From positions 6,535,994 to 6,599,993 of the forward strand of contig OZ024891.1 in NCBI GenBank assembly GCA_964017195.1: DNA of 64,000 nt, in the 5' to 3' direction. This DNA comes from Siderastrea radians. Its lineage: Eukaryota > Cnidaria > Anthozoa > Scleractinia > Rhizangiidae. Below, piece by piece: positions 44,250 to 56,215 of this stretch. A program made the translations under genes and the position numbers. Numbering within the stretch: position 1 is the first letter of the stretch; each line of letters opens with the position of its first letter. The notes under the pieces were generated by a model. It was not told the origin of the DNA. It saw nothing but the letters and a program-made list of their open reading frames with translations, and did not search any database.

Positions 44250-47200
44250 ACAATTACCTAGACAATATTCAATTTTATTATGATCTTCTAATTAGCATTT
44301 TATTCCCACTAAAGTATTTTTATTGTTTTTATTATAATTTCTCTTTTTCACACTTTTCGTAGTATGTATTTTAATGTTCACGCTTTTTTATTCGTCTTTT
44401 GTTAGTCAATTGTGTTTTTGGTCTATTCTTAGTGAAATTAGTCGGTTTGTCAAACATTTCATTGCTTACATCACAAGAATATCTGCCAACAAGCGATTGA
44501 CGGGGAAAAGAATTCCATTCGCCGAGTTTAGTTACATAATTGAAAGGGACTATTCTGACTGGCAAATTTGCAAATTTCAACTCATTTAGCGCTGAACATC
44601 ACATCCATTATATTGAAGTAGATACCATTGACCCAACTGTTTTTCTATTTAGCCCTTGCCCTCTAACTATCCTTTTTGTTATAAGAAATTTCGTCAAACA
44701 ACTTCGTCACATTATTACTTTGCATTAAATAAGTAGCCATATCTATGGGAACGAACCAGTGAAATTTTTTCAAGATAATGAACCTTATTTGGCATCTCTC
44801 TTCTTTTCAGCGTTGTATCTGGTTAGATTCTAAACGAGTTTCACCAAGATATGACATACAAGGACTAATTCTGACGTACCTCTCATTTAACTGTTTACTT
44901 CGTATAACAGTCCAAGCTGAGAAATTACTGAACTGTAGTTGGGATATTTCAACACAGCGGTCATACTACAGAGCCCCTCTTTCCAAATTTGATAGGTGTT
45001 ACAAATCTGGAAAATTGCCCCCCCTCCCGCCCCCCCAAAAAAGAAAATATGGCAGCAAACGCCATTCGAAATTTTGTGGATAATCTTGGGGAATTTCTAT
45101 GAAATTCTCTGTTGGAGTGCAACCAAAACAGCGAGTATGGAAACAGAAGAAATATTCTTTTTAGTTTAACCATTGAAAAGAAATGAATTGGAGTCGCATA
45201 AAAACATGTTAAAAATATGTAAATCGATCTATCTTTGTTTTCAATTTTGAAATACTTCTGGGCGTATGAATTTTAAAAGCCGCTTAAACTCGTGAGTTAA
45301 CTATTACAATTTTGCTTCGTTTGTTCAATTTTCTTCAATACGTAAATGTAATTACTTGCCTCAATCCCCTACACAATATAAAAAGGTTTTATTAGAAACT
45401 ACCGTAGTTCAAATTGAAGGCGCTAGGAATAAGTACTAAGGATTACAGTCATTGCACTGCTAAATCAAGATTTGAGTTAAGATATGACCGAAACCGCTTA
45501 CAATTTAAGAGTAGTTTTCAGTCGAATTATACTATAACCGGTAACGTCCTCTTCAAAGGAACTTTATAGTTGCGAGTTGCGAGGCGAAAGTTTGCAACGC
45601 TAGCCTACCACGTAGCTAATATTTTACAATTGCAAAAATGGTTTAATTTTTCTATTGATTTATCAAAGCGATATTTTGTAATCAGCCACAACAGGTTTTG
45701 AAACTTCTAAACCAGTAACAGTTACAACAGACGTGAAAAACAAGTTGTTGGTCAAACAGCAACATGGGTATTAGTCGGCTTGTATTCATTTTTTAGTTAG
45801 TGGTTCATTTATTTTCATAGTTAGTTCATTAAAACTCTATCATTATAGGTGTACTTTCCATGGAGTAGCTATGAAGTTTGTTATATGGAAAGTGAAGGTA
45901 TCACTGAAAGTATCACAAATGACCGGACCAGTTTACTCTACTTGATAATTTCACGAGTTTTTCCCACTTAGTCTCCCTCCAGTTCCCTCCTCGTAAGCAA
46001 TCACAGTTATGACAAACACCCTCTTTATGTTGCCCCTCGATCATTTCGATTGCGTGCGAGTGGAATATTCAACAGAGGGCGAAAGGCAAACGGCAAATTC
46101 CCTAGCTTAATTGCATGTTGCCATGTACGTAATTTGGGCTAGATGTCAATGTTCGAAGGAATATTTACTTCTTACTTTTTATCTTTTAAGCCCATGTCTC
46201 CCTAATGCGTTGAAAGAAAGAGGATTGCCGTCAGTGTGTTGGTGAAAAGAAATTCGACAGTAAAAAATGTAATGGGCGTTCCCCTTGCTTACGAGAAAAG
46301 TTTGAATGCCTGCCTTCAGCTCTACTCAATCTTTGATTTTTCTGTCATTAAAACGTAATTTTCTTGTGTTCCTAAATGTTATTACTTCCAATGCTGAAAA
46401 AATAGTCATACCTCTGAAAATAGCGCCGAAAAATTGAAGCTGAACTGCTACCAAATTAACCAGCAAGTTTCTATGGCCAAGACGGTGGAACTAAATAGAC
46501 GGTATAGGAGGTATCTCTACAGATAAAGGTATGCCCGTCTCAAGGGTAATGTTGCAGATTTCTACGAGCCAATAAGCGCGATGCCGCTAATTACATAGCG
46601 GCGATCAATTCAACTATGGTTTCCATGCACGTGATAACAGCGTGGTATGTCGTCATCGACACGCCGCCGATCGTCTCAACCCTTTTTTGTCAAGCAAAAT
46701 GTTAAATGAAAAAGTTTGACATAGTCAGCCCATAAAACGTTAACTTTAACATTTTGAAAAGAACAAGGTGTGATGTTTTAACTTCAAAACCATTTTGCAT
46801 TAAAATGTTTGAATGTTTAGCTGGAGAGGAGACACCCTTCTTAGGTTTAGTTTTAGGTCGTCGTTTTTTTGTCGTTTTATTTCATTAAGCAGTATATTTG
46901 TTTTCAAGGTATTATTTTCTGCGTGGCCATGATTCTGAAGAGTCAACGTTTGTGGTTTACTAAGCCGATAAATTTATACGACGATTGCGCCTTTTTTTTT
47001 TTTGGAAAAGTCTGAAATCGTTTCTGGAAAAGTCTAAAATGTCAAAAAGGTATTGAGCAGATCCTTGAGAGAAAAAGAATTCAATCGATTTGCTAGTATT
47101 GCTAATGCCTCTTAATTTCGGAGTATGTTCTTGTTTGTCTCAGTTTCTTCCCCATCGCTTTTCTCTTTTTTGACTGTTTGTTAATTTAGGAGGACATAGT

Positions 47201-47559
47201 GCATGTACGTTTGACTTTCTGCCATCTTCCCGATAATATTGTATCAGTTTATCTTAGGCAGTCTGTACTGTAATATTTTTATTAATATTTATATCTCATG
47301 AAAAAATTCCTTGTATGGAAAGGGTACATTAAAGGTTGGTGTTGTTGCCACTGTTGTTGAAGTCGAGAAAAAAGTGCAAACTTGGCTTGTAATAATGGAT
47401 GAGTCAAGTTAAAAAATTGAGAAGTACAAAGTCTCTAGTACAAAAGGCAAAGTTTTGTTATTAGCAACACGCTCAATAAAAGAGCGAATATTCATAAGCT
47501 GTTATAAGAAAATCGGGCATGCTAAATTTGTGTTATATGTTACAAAAAGCTACTGTTTT
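44250..47559. other. Gene-poor stretch
   Basis: No ORF with a recognisable domain and no convincing splice-linked exons. At 46563-46650 there is a diverged single copy of the unit tandemly present at 48200-48475. Confidence 0.4.
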
Positions 47560-47975
47560 CAGGGGCACCCAACGAAAAAATTTAGCAAAATACTTCAAAC
47601 ATCATTTTTTGCTTTCTTAGATTGTTTGAGAGCTTTTTAAAGGCATATTTGTGTAAGTAAATGTAGATTGTTCTGTTTGGGGGTTTTAGCAGAAAATTTT
47701 GGCCACAGAAAATTTTAGGAAACAGAATCCTACAAGCCGAATTTCCGAGCTGCTAAGGGCTGTCCGATAATGCTAGCTGACCTTATTTCGCACTCTAAAC
47801 GACGTATTTGTCCCTCCGAAAACAATAGAAACTAATAAGTCCTCTTGTTACGAAAGTCCGAGGTGCTGTTTCGCCAAAGAAATCTCTAGTTTTCACTGCA
47901 ATTCGATCCGAATATCTCAGGCGATTTTAGGCCTTCCGAACAGATTTTCCCCGAAACGAACCGTTGGTGCCCCTG
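47560..47975 (+). mobile_element. Full-length CAGGGGCACCCAACG MITE
   Basis: 416 bp with ends CAGGGGCACCCAACG and CGTTGGTGCCCCTG. Flanked by tgtttt (47554-47559) and tgtttc (47976-47981), a 6-bp duplication with one mismatch. Same family as 6481-6898 and 36464-36673. Confidence 0.8.
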
Positions 47976-48199
47976 TGTTTCAATGTGTCTGTGATCACAT
48001 AACCTTAAACAAGGAACCATACCTTTGGAAAAAACAGTGGAGTCTTCAAACGGGTCTGCTACGTACTAACCACTAAATTTTCGTCAAGTGATGAGTCTCG
48101 GCACCACTCATTGGTTTGTCGTCGTGGTTTTGCTGTTGAGTATTTTAATGTCAGCTACCCTCTTCGAAAAAATGGCGATATTTTAGGGCGGTATCTTGG

Positions 48200-48475
48200 C
48201 CTGTTTATTTCCAGCAGATCTGTACTACCTAATACCATCGGCCAATGGGATCAACACCGCTAATTACAAAGAGGTGGTCTATTCAATAAAGATTTCCTTT
48301 GACGCGATACCAGTGTGGGATGACGCCATGAGCACCTGCTCATCTCTAGCCTGTTTATGTCCGTTCAAGTTCAGTCCTACAGATTGCCTTTGGCCAATGG
48401 GAGCAACACCGCTAATCACAGTAGGGTGGTCTATTCAATTAAGGTTTCCCATCACGTGACACCAGCGTAGTATGA
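48200..48475. repeat. Two tandem copies of a ~160-bp unit
   Basis: Each copy reads gccaatggga.caacaccgctaat..a, then gtggtctattcaat, then cac/gacg..ac.ccag.gt...atgac. The second copy ends with CACGTGACACCAGCGTAGTATGAC. A third relative lies at 46563-46650. Confidence 0.6.
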
Positions 48476-48659
48476 CTTCTTGAGGGTGTGCTCAACTGCT
48501 GTATTTCTTTGACTTGGGAGAAGTTGCAACACAACATATGATAAGGAAGTAAGTTTCTAGAGAAACTGGGGTGCTGAGTCGCTGGAAAAGTGAACATAAC
48601 AATTTGGATTTATCAAATGAGTTGATAAGGTGAATTAGCCACCGTTGAGAAATTGAAAT

Positions 48660-48690
48660 CTGACGTTTCGAGTGCTAGCCATTCATCAGA
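48660..48690 (-). ncRNA. Hammerhead ribozyme-like core
   Basis: On the minus strand CTGATGA, then ATGGCTAGCACTC, then GAAACGTC: all conserved core blocks in order, with the palindromic ACGT that makes the two-base stem III. It matches the minimal hammerheads of Penelope-like elements. The surrounding repeat (about 48600-48720) is of the same kind. Stem I pairs poorly, so activity is doubtful. Confidence 0.6.
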
Positions 48691-49020
48691 GCGAACCAAA
48701 GTCGATAAGTCACGGTAAATGTTTAGCTGGAATAAAAAGCTAGTGACGTTTTGTTGGACCCAGGGCTACTTCTGAAATATTGTGTTCAACTTTGAAAAAT
48801 GGTACAAACATTTTTGAGTCACACCCCCACCCAGCGTTTCGAGGACGTTTCGCATAAAATTAACATTCATTATAACGGTAATTGCACTCAGAAATAGCAA
48901 ACTAAAGGCTATGAGCATCCAATTCATTCGAGTGCTAATAGAGAATGAACAAGTCAAATAACACAATCTCCCACAGAGTCTGTGACATGACGACAAGAAA
49001 GCCTCGTTTTGTATATTTTC

Positions 49021-49140
49021 GCTGATTTATTCGTTCGCTCGCTTGTTCGTTCTTTTATTCATTCATTCTTTCATTCGTTCGTTCTTTCCTTCATTCATTA
49101 ACCCGTTCATTCATTCCTTTGTTCATTTACCCAAGTGTTG
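49021..49140. repeat. Degenerate TTC(A/G)TTC microsatellite
   Basis: Irregular ttcattcattcgttcgttc units. The complement type occurs at 62505-62660. Confidence 0.85.
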
Positions 49141-52100
49141 GTTTCACCATCTGAAAGGACTTTTCCCACTTCCAACTCTCCAAGTCTACCGTTGGTCTGG
49201 AGTTTCAACGTGTGACGTATAAGGCATGTTCAGTAGCCAATGAACAAACGAGTCTGGGCCAACAATGTTCGTAGCCTTTCACACGCACATCATGGGTTTG
49301 CATTTGTGAGTAGAGGTGAAAATAACACGAAAACGCTTTTACGGACGAAGATATTGGGTATTTGAAAACACAGTGATGTGCAGGGGGCCTGACTTTAATC
49401 GTTGCAAAGCGAAACAAGTTGACAGCTGCTAACGCCAGACTTCTTCGCCGGTGGATTGCCCACCAAAGAGGTCCTTACGCGTCTTCGTTGGACCTAACCT
49501 TCAGAGGGTCCACAGTGGCAACTCTAAGTACAGTTATTTCTTGTTCTCCTTGATCACTCATCACGTAGTTTTTAATGATAATAGGATGCCTTTCAAGGCT
49601 TAAATTAAAACTACGGAGTTACGACAGGTGAAACATTTGCTACAACAAATAAGTAAATGCCAAAGTAGTCTGTCTTGTTATATTTCTGACGAGAAGCCAA
49701 TATATTGGCTCCTCCGATGTAGACCTTCTATTACTCCTATATAGCCCACTTATTAGTTTGAAGGGCATGTAAGCGTAATGGAAAGTGTCGAAACAATGTT
49801 TTATCGAGCATTGATAAGGATTTACGATGTTTAAGTCGATTTTTCAAGAAATTTTGGCCATGGAAACGCGTGGCATTTAAAAATGGCGTCTTCTGTAAAG
49901 AGTGACGATCTCGTTTCTCGAGTTTTGCTGTGAATGATGTTGATTTGAAAGAAATCGAGGGCCACGAGTCGGAGAAGGTGAACAAGACTTCGATCGCATG
50001 TGTCCCAATCCAAACAATCGAATTGAAACGGTTTTATAGGGCAAAATGTGGAAAGAGAGGGAAGGCGACGCCATAGTTTAGCTTGTATACAACACAAGCG
50101 ATCCAAATAACGTCGGAATTGTACGTGACAGTCGGTCTGTGAACGCCATTTTGAGTCGTATTTTGGTCTACGATAAAGATGTCTTTGATATCATGTTCAC
50201 ACTGAATTGTTTCTTGTCGTATTCTGCAATTAAGATTTTATACATAAATTATAATTTCCAAAAAGAAGCACAAAACACCGTTTGTAAGCCTTCATTTTAA
50301 GAATTTTCAGCGTTTGTGTCGTGCAGTCTACTAAACAAGTATTACACACGTAAGCGATGCACCTTTATGATCTCAAAACGTCAGTGTTTACAGCAAGAAA
50401 ATTGGAAAATAAAGATATTTTCTTCTTATTAAGTTAATAATTAATAAAGATAATTTATGCGATAAGTTAATCATTAACTTCAGATGAACGACAATTTATT
50501 GGCGATTAAGAATATATAGGTCTGTACTGTTTAAGTGAAAAGAGCCTTCATATAAAAGCTATAAAACACGTCAGTTTGGAAACAAATGTTCCCTTCAAAA
50601 TTACCCCGTAAGAAATGAGTTAAACTTTTGAATCCAATGTCCGCTTCAAGTGAGCTTCAGTGAGACACTGCCTTGCGACCATCCATTAATACGACCAACT
50701 CGTTACTAAGGTCACTTATTCTTGCTTCCAAAAGGTTTATGCAGTCAATTTCGTATTTGACAAGTCTATTAACCTGAACACCGCGTTAATACCAGCACAT
50801 TTTACGACCCCGTCGTTGGTCACCAGAATGGATTTCCTCTGTATAATATCAGATAAAGCGAATGTCAGGTTTTGTGTTTCCAACGTCCTAAACTTTAGAA
50901 TCAACCGGGTAGAGAGTAGTATTTGATACCATCATGAACGATTTATTCCGCATTCGAACACTCAGGTAATTGATAGCTAAAAACGACTAAAAAATAATTG
51001 TTTCCAAACTGCACGGTGAAGAGAGTATGTCTGGCGTCAGATAGGTTAACTTTCTTTTAAATGCAAATAATTGAGCAAGTGAAACTTTTTGAACACAGTT
51101 TGTTTACCTCTATAAAAGCAGTTTTCTTAAACCGTTTTATTCAGTTTTATGACCACGGCTAATCAGTAATTTCTGTTTTGCAATAAGAAAAGGCAACATA
51201 ATACCTTGTTTATACAGTGTCTGTCCGGCGAATATTAATTTCTTGAAAGCAGAAATTGCAATTTGTACACAGACGTCAGTCTATTAAAATATACTGAGGT
51301 CGCCTAATATCTTTGCGTAAATCATTATTTTTATTACATCGACAAATGTTTTCGCTTTATACTGAAAATATCTTCAGAGCTGCTTATTTTAAAATATTTG
51401 TTCAACAAGGAAATTTGGAATTTTGGAAAAGGGCAAGTGAATTGATAGGCATCTTATTAAAATTTAGCATGAAGCAATCACTATGCAATATGTATGGTAA
51501 GGAGAAGTTAGGGCGCATGGGAACAGGAAACCTTTGTTTTTTTACTTGATTGTCTTAGGTTGCGGGCTGGCTTCGCTCATCAGCTCCTAACTTACGGCAA
51601 AGGCACTCGAATATAAGCCACATAAAAACTGGCTCCCATATAAAAGGGAAGTCCGTTCGTAGGCTTTGGAGGAAGCACCACTGAGGACAAATTAGAATTA
51701 ATAAATGAACAGCCTCGGTTTATCGATCTTTGTCCTTCTTCAAAAATAATAACAACAGAAAAAAAGTATATAATTGGCTATGATGAGACGGTGCGAAAAC
51801 ACCTGAAACTGGTTTTGCTGATGATAACCGTTCCCTTAGAAAAATTGTACTCGAAAATGTCGAAAATGTCGCGGGTACCGATAGAAAAAAGAGTAGAAAG
51901 ACGCTCCAAGTACTTTGTTCTAGAGCAGGAAAAATATTTACCTTTCTGATCCTCGTTTTACTTAGCTTTCAGAATTGCCGATCCTCGCTGAAGATATTGT
52001 TCCTGTTCCAGTCTATTTATCTTTTCCGTTTGGCACCAAAGTAATGCTAGGCCGTCATGTCATCCGCCTTTCAAATTAACACTTGGCAGAATAAAGCCGG

Positions 52101-54240
52101 TGTCTTGGATTAATTAAACTTTATTACATTTCTAATAGCTGGCTCAACAAATTAAAATAAGTGAAAAATATTATTGGCAAGGAAATAAGTTCCAAAAGAA
52201 AGCACCTGCTGGTGATGCAAGGTACGGGCTTTACACAAATGTTACTAGTTTTAGTCATTTTTTTGCGTTTTTTTTAGCAGTTGTACTTTGAATTTACTTT
52301 ATAAGTGACTCCCAAAAAGCATACATTTTCAACTTGGCCAACACGCACTAATTATTGTTCATAAATGTTGTTAAAAAATGCGCTCTTATTTTTCGTTGTT
52401 TCTTTTTTGCCAGTGCCTTAGCGCCCCGGCAGCAGGGCTCGAATCTTTCACGACTAAACTGGTGATTTTATAGTATGCGCAAGCTCGGAAAATTTGTCAA
52501 CTACAAAACCAAAATACTTTTCTGAATCGCTTGGCAATTCTAAACAAATGTTGAATACTTGCAGAACGTTTAAATAAGCCTCTCCGTCGAAATCCTTTGA
52601 AAATTTCGGACCACCGGGCATTTAGTCTTGAAGGATCCGTGCCTTGGACCAAGGGAACTGTCTGTAACAGAGAGGTGTTGGTGTTAGGGAGCTTAAGCAA
52701 CCACGGCAGCAACGCCAAGGAAAATGTCACTTTTAAAATGATTTCCAAATATTTCAAACTTCTTCGCGATAGTTTCAACTCGTTCAGTCTATCTAATGTA
52801 GCCGAACAATCCGGGAGCTGTAAGGACGGCATTACAGCTCAGGTAGAAAAAAGAAAATTCACTGTGGTGAGTTCGCGTTCTACATAAAACATTGAATTTT
52901 GGTCATTTCACGTTTTAATTGTTGTTTTGCAGAGGACAGCAAAGAAATGTACCAAAATCTGTATCGCACGTGCAGAGTCACTGTTTTGCTGATTAAACCT
53001 TTTGTTTTGTGACGTTCTCGTCAGCCAAAGAGACCACGCGGAGGACTTCTGTTTCAATACCGTTACTTCATTGGTCCAAAATTGCTGTTTAAAATTCTTT
53101 TTTCAAGTGAATCATGAATGTGATCTGTGGATGAAAGATTTTATATATGGAAGACCATTCACTTGTACACGCAATTAAAACAGTCGCGAGAAGAAAGCTT
53201 AAAAAATAAGGTTTGAAAGGCATTTGATTGTTTGCGTTTACTGAATTGTTTGAAACTTCAGAGTTTTTCATACTTGTGCCTTACTTTCCAACCCAAGACC
53301 CTAACGTATGAAGACTACAGTTGGCATCTCAATGGCGTGACCTCTAATATTATATCAGAATAACGACTGGAAATCACCCGGTGGCGGCCTTGATAATTGT
53401 ACTGCTTTATTTTGTTATCAAAACATATCTATGGATGTCAAGCTCATTTCGACAAGGGCGAGTTTACTCATAGTGAGGCAGTTTATAATTCGTGGCCCAT
53501 TTTCTTTTTTCAAACAGTAAATGTCTAAAACTGATCATTCAATCTGGACCATCAAAATGTATCACACAACACGAAAACGTGAAATATAGGAGTAAAGAGT
53601 CTACCATTTAGTACTCGACAGCAGTGTAGTTATCGAGTTCCCTCTCTTCTGTTAGGTCCTTAGTTTTGATGCCTTCTATCCACATGAGAACTATTCAGTT
53701 TTGTTAACTTTTGCTCCGAGATAAGGTGTCAGTTTTTGTAGTCGTTCCCCCTGTTTCAGGACTTATTAAGGAAAGTAAATTCTTCGTATGTCACTTCCCT
53801 AAACGGAGAAAGATGCTAATATCATTGAACGCTTGACACAATATTGTCAATATTAGACCATTGTGTCACACTTTCGTGCTAATTCGGGCATTTAAAATTT
53901 ATACTATCTACTTCAATATTTGAAACATTATTGCATTACTGGTTGCAATACTGGCTGCGTTACTAGTTGCAATATAGTTATCTCCTTTAGTATTGCTACC
54001 CCTATACCTGCCGTATTATATCTAGTAAATTTCCGAGTTTAGGATTTTATTGTGACGCCCAAAAACTAGAGTTTGCTCTTGTGAAAGGAGTCGGGAGCAA
54101 CAGAAGCTTACTTGCGGGGGGTTGATTTTGGTCCCCCAAAATTGTCTACGTCTTAAATATTCAGAGGAAGAAAAGTAAACTGTGTTATCTCACACAGTTT
54201 TCCTAAAAGGCTCTAAAACGATCTGGAAAAAAAAAGCAAC
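49141..54240. other. Gene-poor stretch
   Basis: Scattered short ORFs overlap on both strands without domains. The segment 52500-52870 resembles a dispersed repeat, because its ctta(g)gcaaccacggcagcaac motif recurs near 62715-62740. No exon chain found. Confidence 0.4.
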
Positions 54241-54470
54241 AACAACAACCCCTGAACGACGACGACGACAACGTCAACAACAACAACGAACGGTGTTTAT
54301 AATAATAACAACAATAATAGCCTTAGTCTGAAGTCAATGTGTATTTAGCACGGAAGTGTTAACTGGGGACACGGTGAATGAAAAGAAAAACATTACAAAC
54401 TGAAAATAAACACTTTAAAAATCCCAACTGGTGGCCCCTAGAGCTATCGTGTTACAAATCCATCTAGTAG

Positions 54471-54537
54471 TCAGACAGGAGGACTTGAACCGGGACCACC
54501 GGATTGTAAGTCTAACTCCCCAACCACTGCGTCTACG
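54471..54537 (-). pseudogene. tRNA-like sequence (Val-like, TAC loop)
   Basis: On the minus strand: GACGCAGTGGTTGGGG (A-box-like), GACTTACAATCC presenting TAC, and a B-box-like GGTTCAAGTCC. Stems are imperfect and the acceptor arm does not close well. It is a tRNA pseudogene or SINE head. Confidence 0.55.
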
Positions 54538-54540
54538 TCC

Positions 54541-55825
54541 TTTGATTAATTTTGTTTTTCCTTGAGTACTTCCGCTCCTAAACATTTACACATCAATTCA
54601 GTCTTAAATAGAAAATCCCGTACTGGTTCATTCTTAATCCTTTACACAAAAATACAATTTCTTCCATGAATAACATTTCAACACAGCTGGAATTAAATGT
54701 TAAACAGAAGAGATTATTCAGTGGCTGACTGTTATAATTACCTCCGTTGTTCATAAAAACGTCGTAACAGCCGTCGAACTGTATAATATATTTACAAGTC
54801 ACAGTGTCAATCAGGTCATGTCAAAACAATATCATATACCGGAAATACGTCATCAGGTCATAGTATATTGCGTTGGTTGAAAATTCCTGTGGTCGCTGAA
54901 TTATACCCATAACGGGAAAGATTAGTTTACTTAAATATCGATTTCGCATCGCGAAAAGGTCATCAACTATAACTTAAAAGAAACGCGTGGATTTTAAAGG
55001 GGACCTTTTCTAGAAAAGTTTGGAAATTCGATTGTCTTATTTGCCGACTTTTGTAAGCACGTCGTACTTTGGAGAAGACGAGGTTAGTGCAAGCGCTTTA
55101 GATTGTTATGATAAAATAATCATGTTGCAAATATTATATGCCAATTATCTTTAGTTAGTGGTATGTTATTAATGTCTGCAATGTAGTATAAACGAAATTT
55201 GAAATTGAAAGCGGCGAGAATACAAACTGCTAACCTCACTGCGATATATCAGGCGCCATGTTGAGAGACTGCAGACTAAACAATTCAAGCAAGTGTTCTT
55301 TTCTCAAGCACTTTAGAATTTCGTGCCATGATGCATGCCGTAAAGCTTATTTGAGTCCTGATAACCCAAACTATCACGGCAAACACAGAGAAGTTTGAGT
55401 TATCCAGGAGGAAATACACAGCCACTAACTGTCCGTTACTGTTCGGCTCTTTCATGTATTAAATGTCGAGGCTGGATCGCTTCGTAAATGATTTCACTTT
55501 TTACAGTGAGAATACAAGCCTGGGATACAAGCCAAGTGAAACCACTGTCTATATGGTGTGTTGTTTGTGAAATAAAACTCGTAAAAAAAATTACTTTCAT
55601 GCTGTAAATGTCATGAATACACTCCCACGTGGCTTGGTCCTGCATCAGTTTAGACGACTTATTAGTCGACTTATGCAACCCATAGAGCGGAACCTGCTCG
55701 GAAAACTGCCTTTTGGTTCACTTGTGTAACTTACAAAAATTAACGAAGAAAGCTTTTCCGTAAAAATTTCTGAGATTGTGTTAGTGAGGGGTACGATTTT
55801 AATCACCCTCTCACTCCCTAAAGAT
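54541..55825. other. Gene-poor stretch
   Basis: No gene or clear repeat recognised. Confidence 0.35.
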
Positions 55826-55829
55826 TAGG

Positions 55830-56215
55830 GTCTGTGGATGAAACCTTGAGTGTAATCATTCAAATGTAAGTCATCTAGCCGTATTTTCCTGTATAACACC
55901 GTATACGTTCATTTACACTTTACAAGATGGCCCCTAACGTTTGAGTCTGTGGGCGGAACGTAGTGTTACAACTAAGAGCTATCGAGGAGTGCTTTCCTAT
56001 GGTGCTGTTTACCATGCTGTATGAGGTGATGCTAACTTTTTGAGTCTATTGGCGCGAAATTCTCGTGACCTGTACAACTGAGAGGTATCGAGCAGAACTT
56101 TCCTATGGCGCTGTTTATTATGCTGTATAAGGTGATTCTAACTTTTGTGTCTGTGGGCGAAATTGTAATGTCACTGCACACATGAAAGCTATTGAGCGAT
56201 GCTCTTCTGTTACAT
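55830..56215. repeat. ~100-bp tandem repeat, about four units
   Basis: Diverged units of the form gagtctgtgggcgaaa..gtgt.ac...gagctatcgagcagtgctttcctatggtgctgtttaccatgctgta.gaggtgat.ctaactttt. The first (from about 55830) is the most decayed. Confidence 0.75.

Noticed and set aside
52497..52832. 111-residue minus-strand ORF as a gene
   Set aside because: Part of the sequence recurs near 62.7 kb and overlaps an open frame on the other strand, so it is probably a dispersed repeat.
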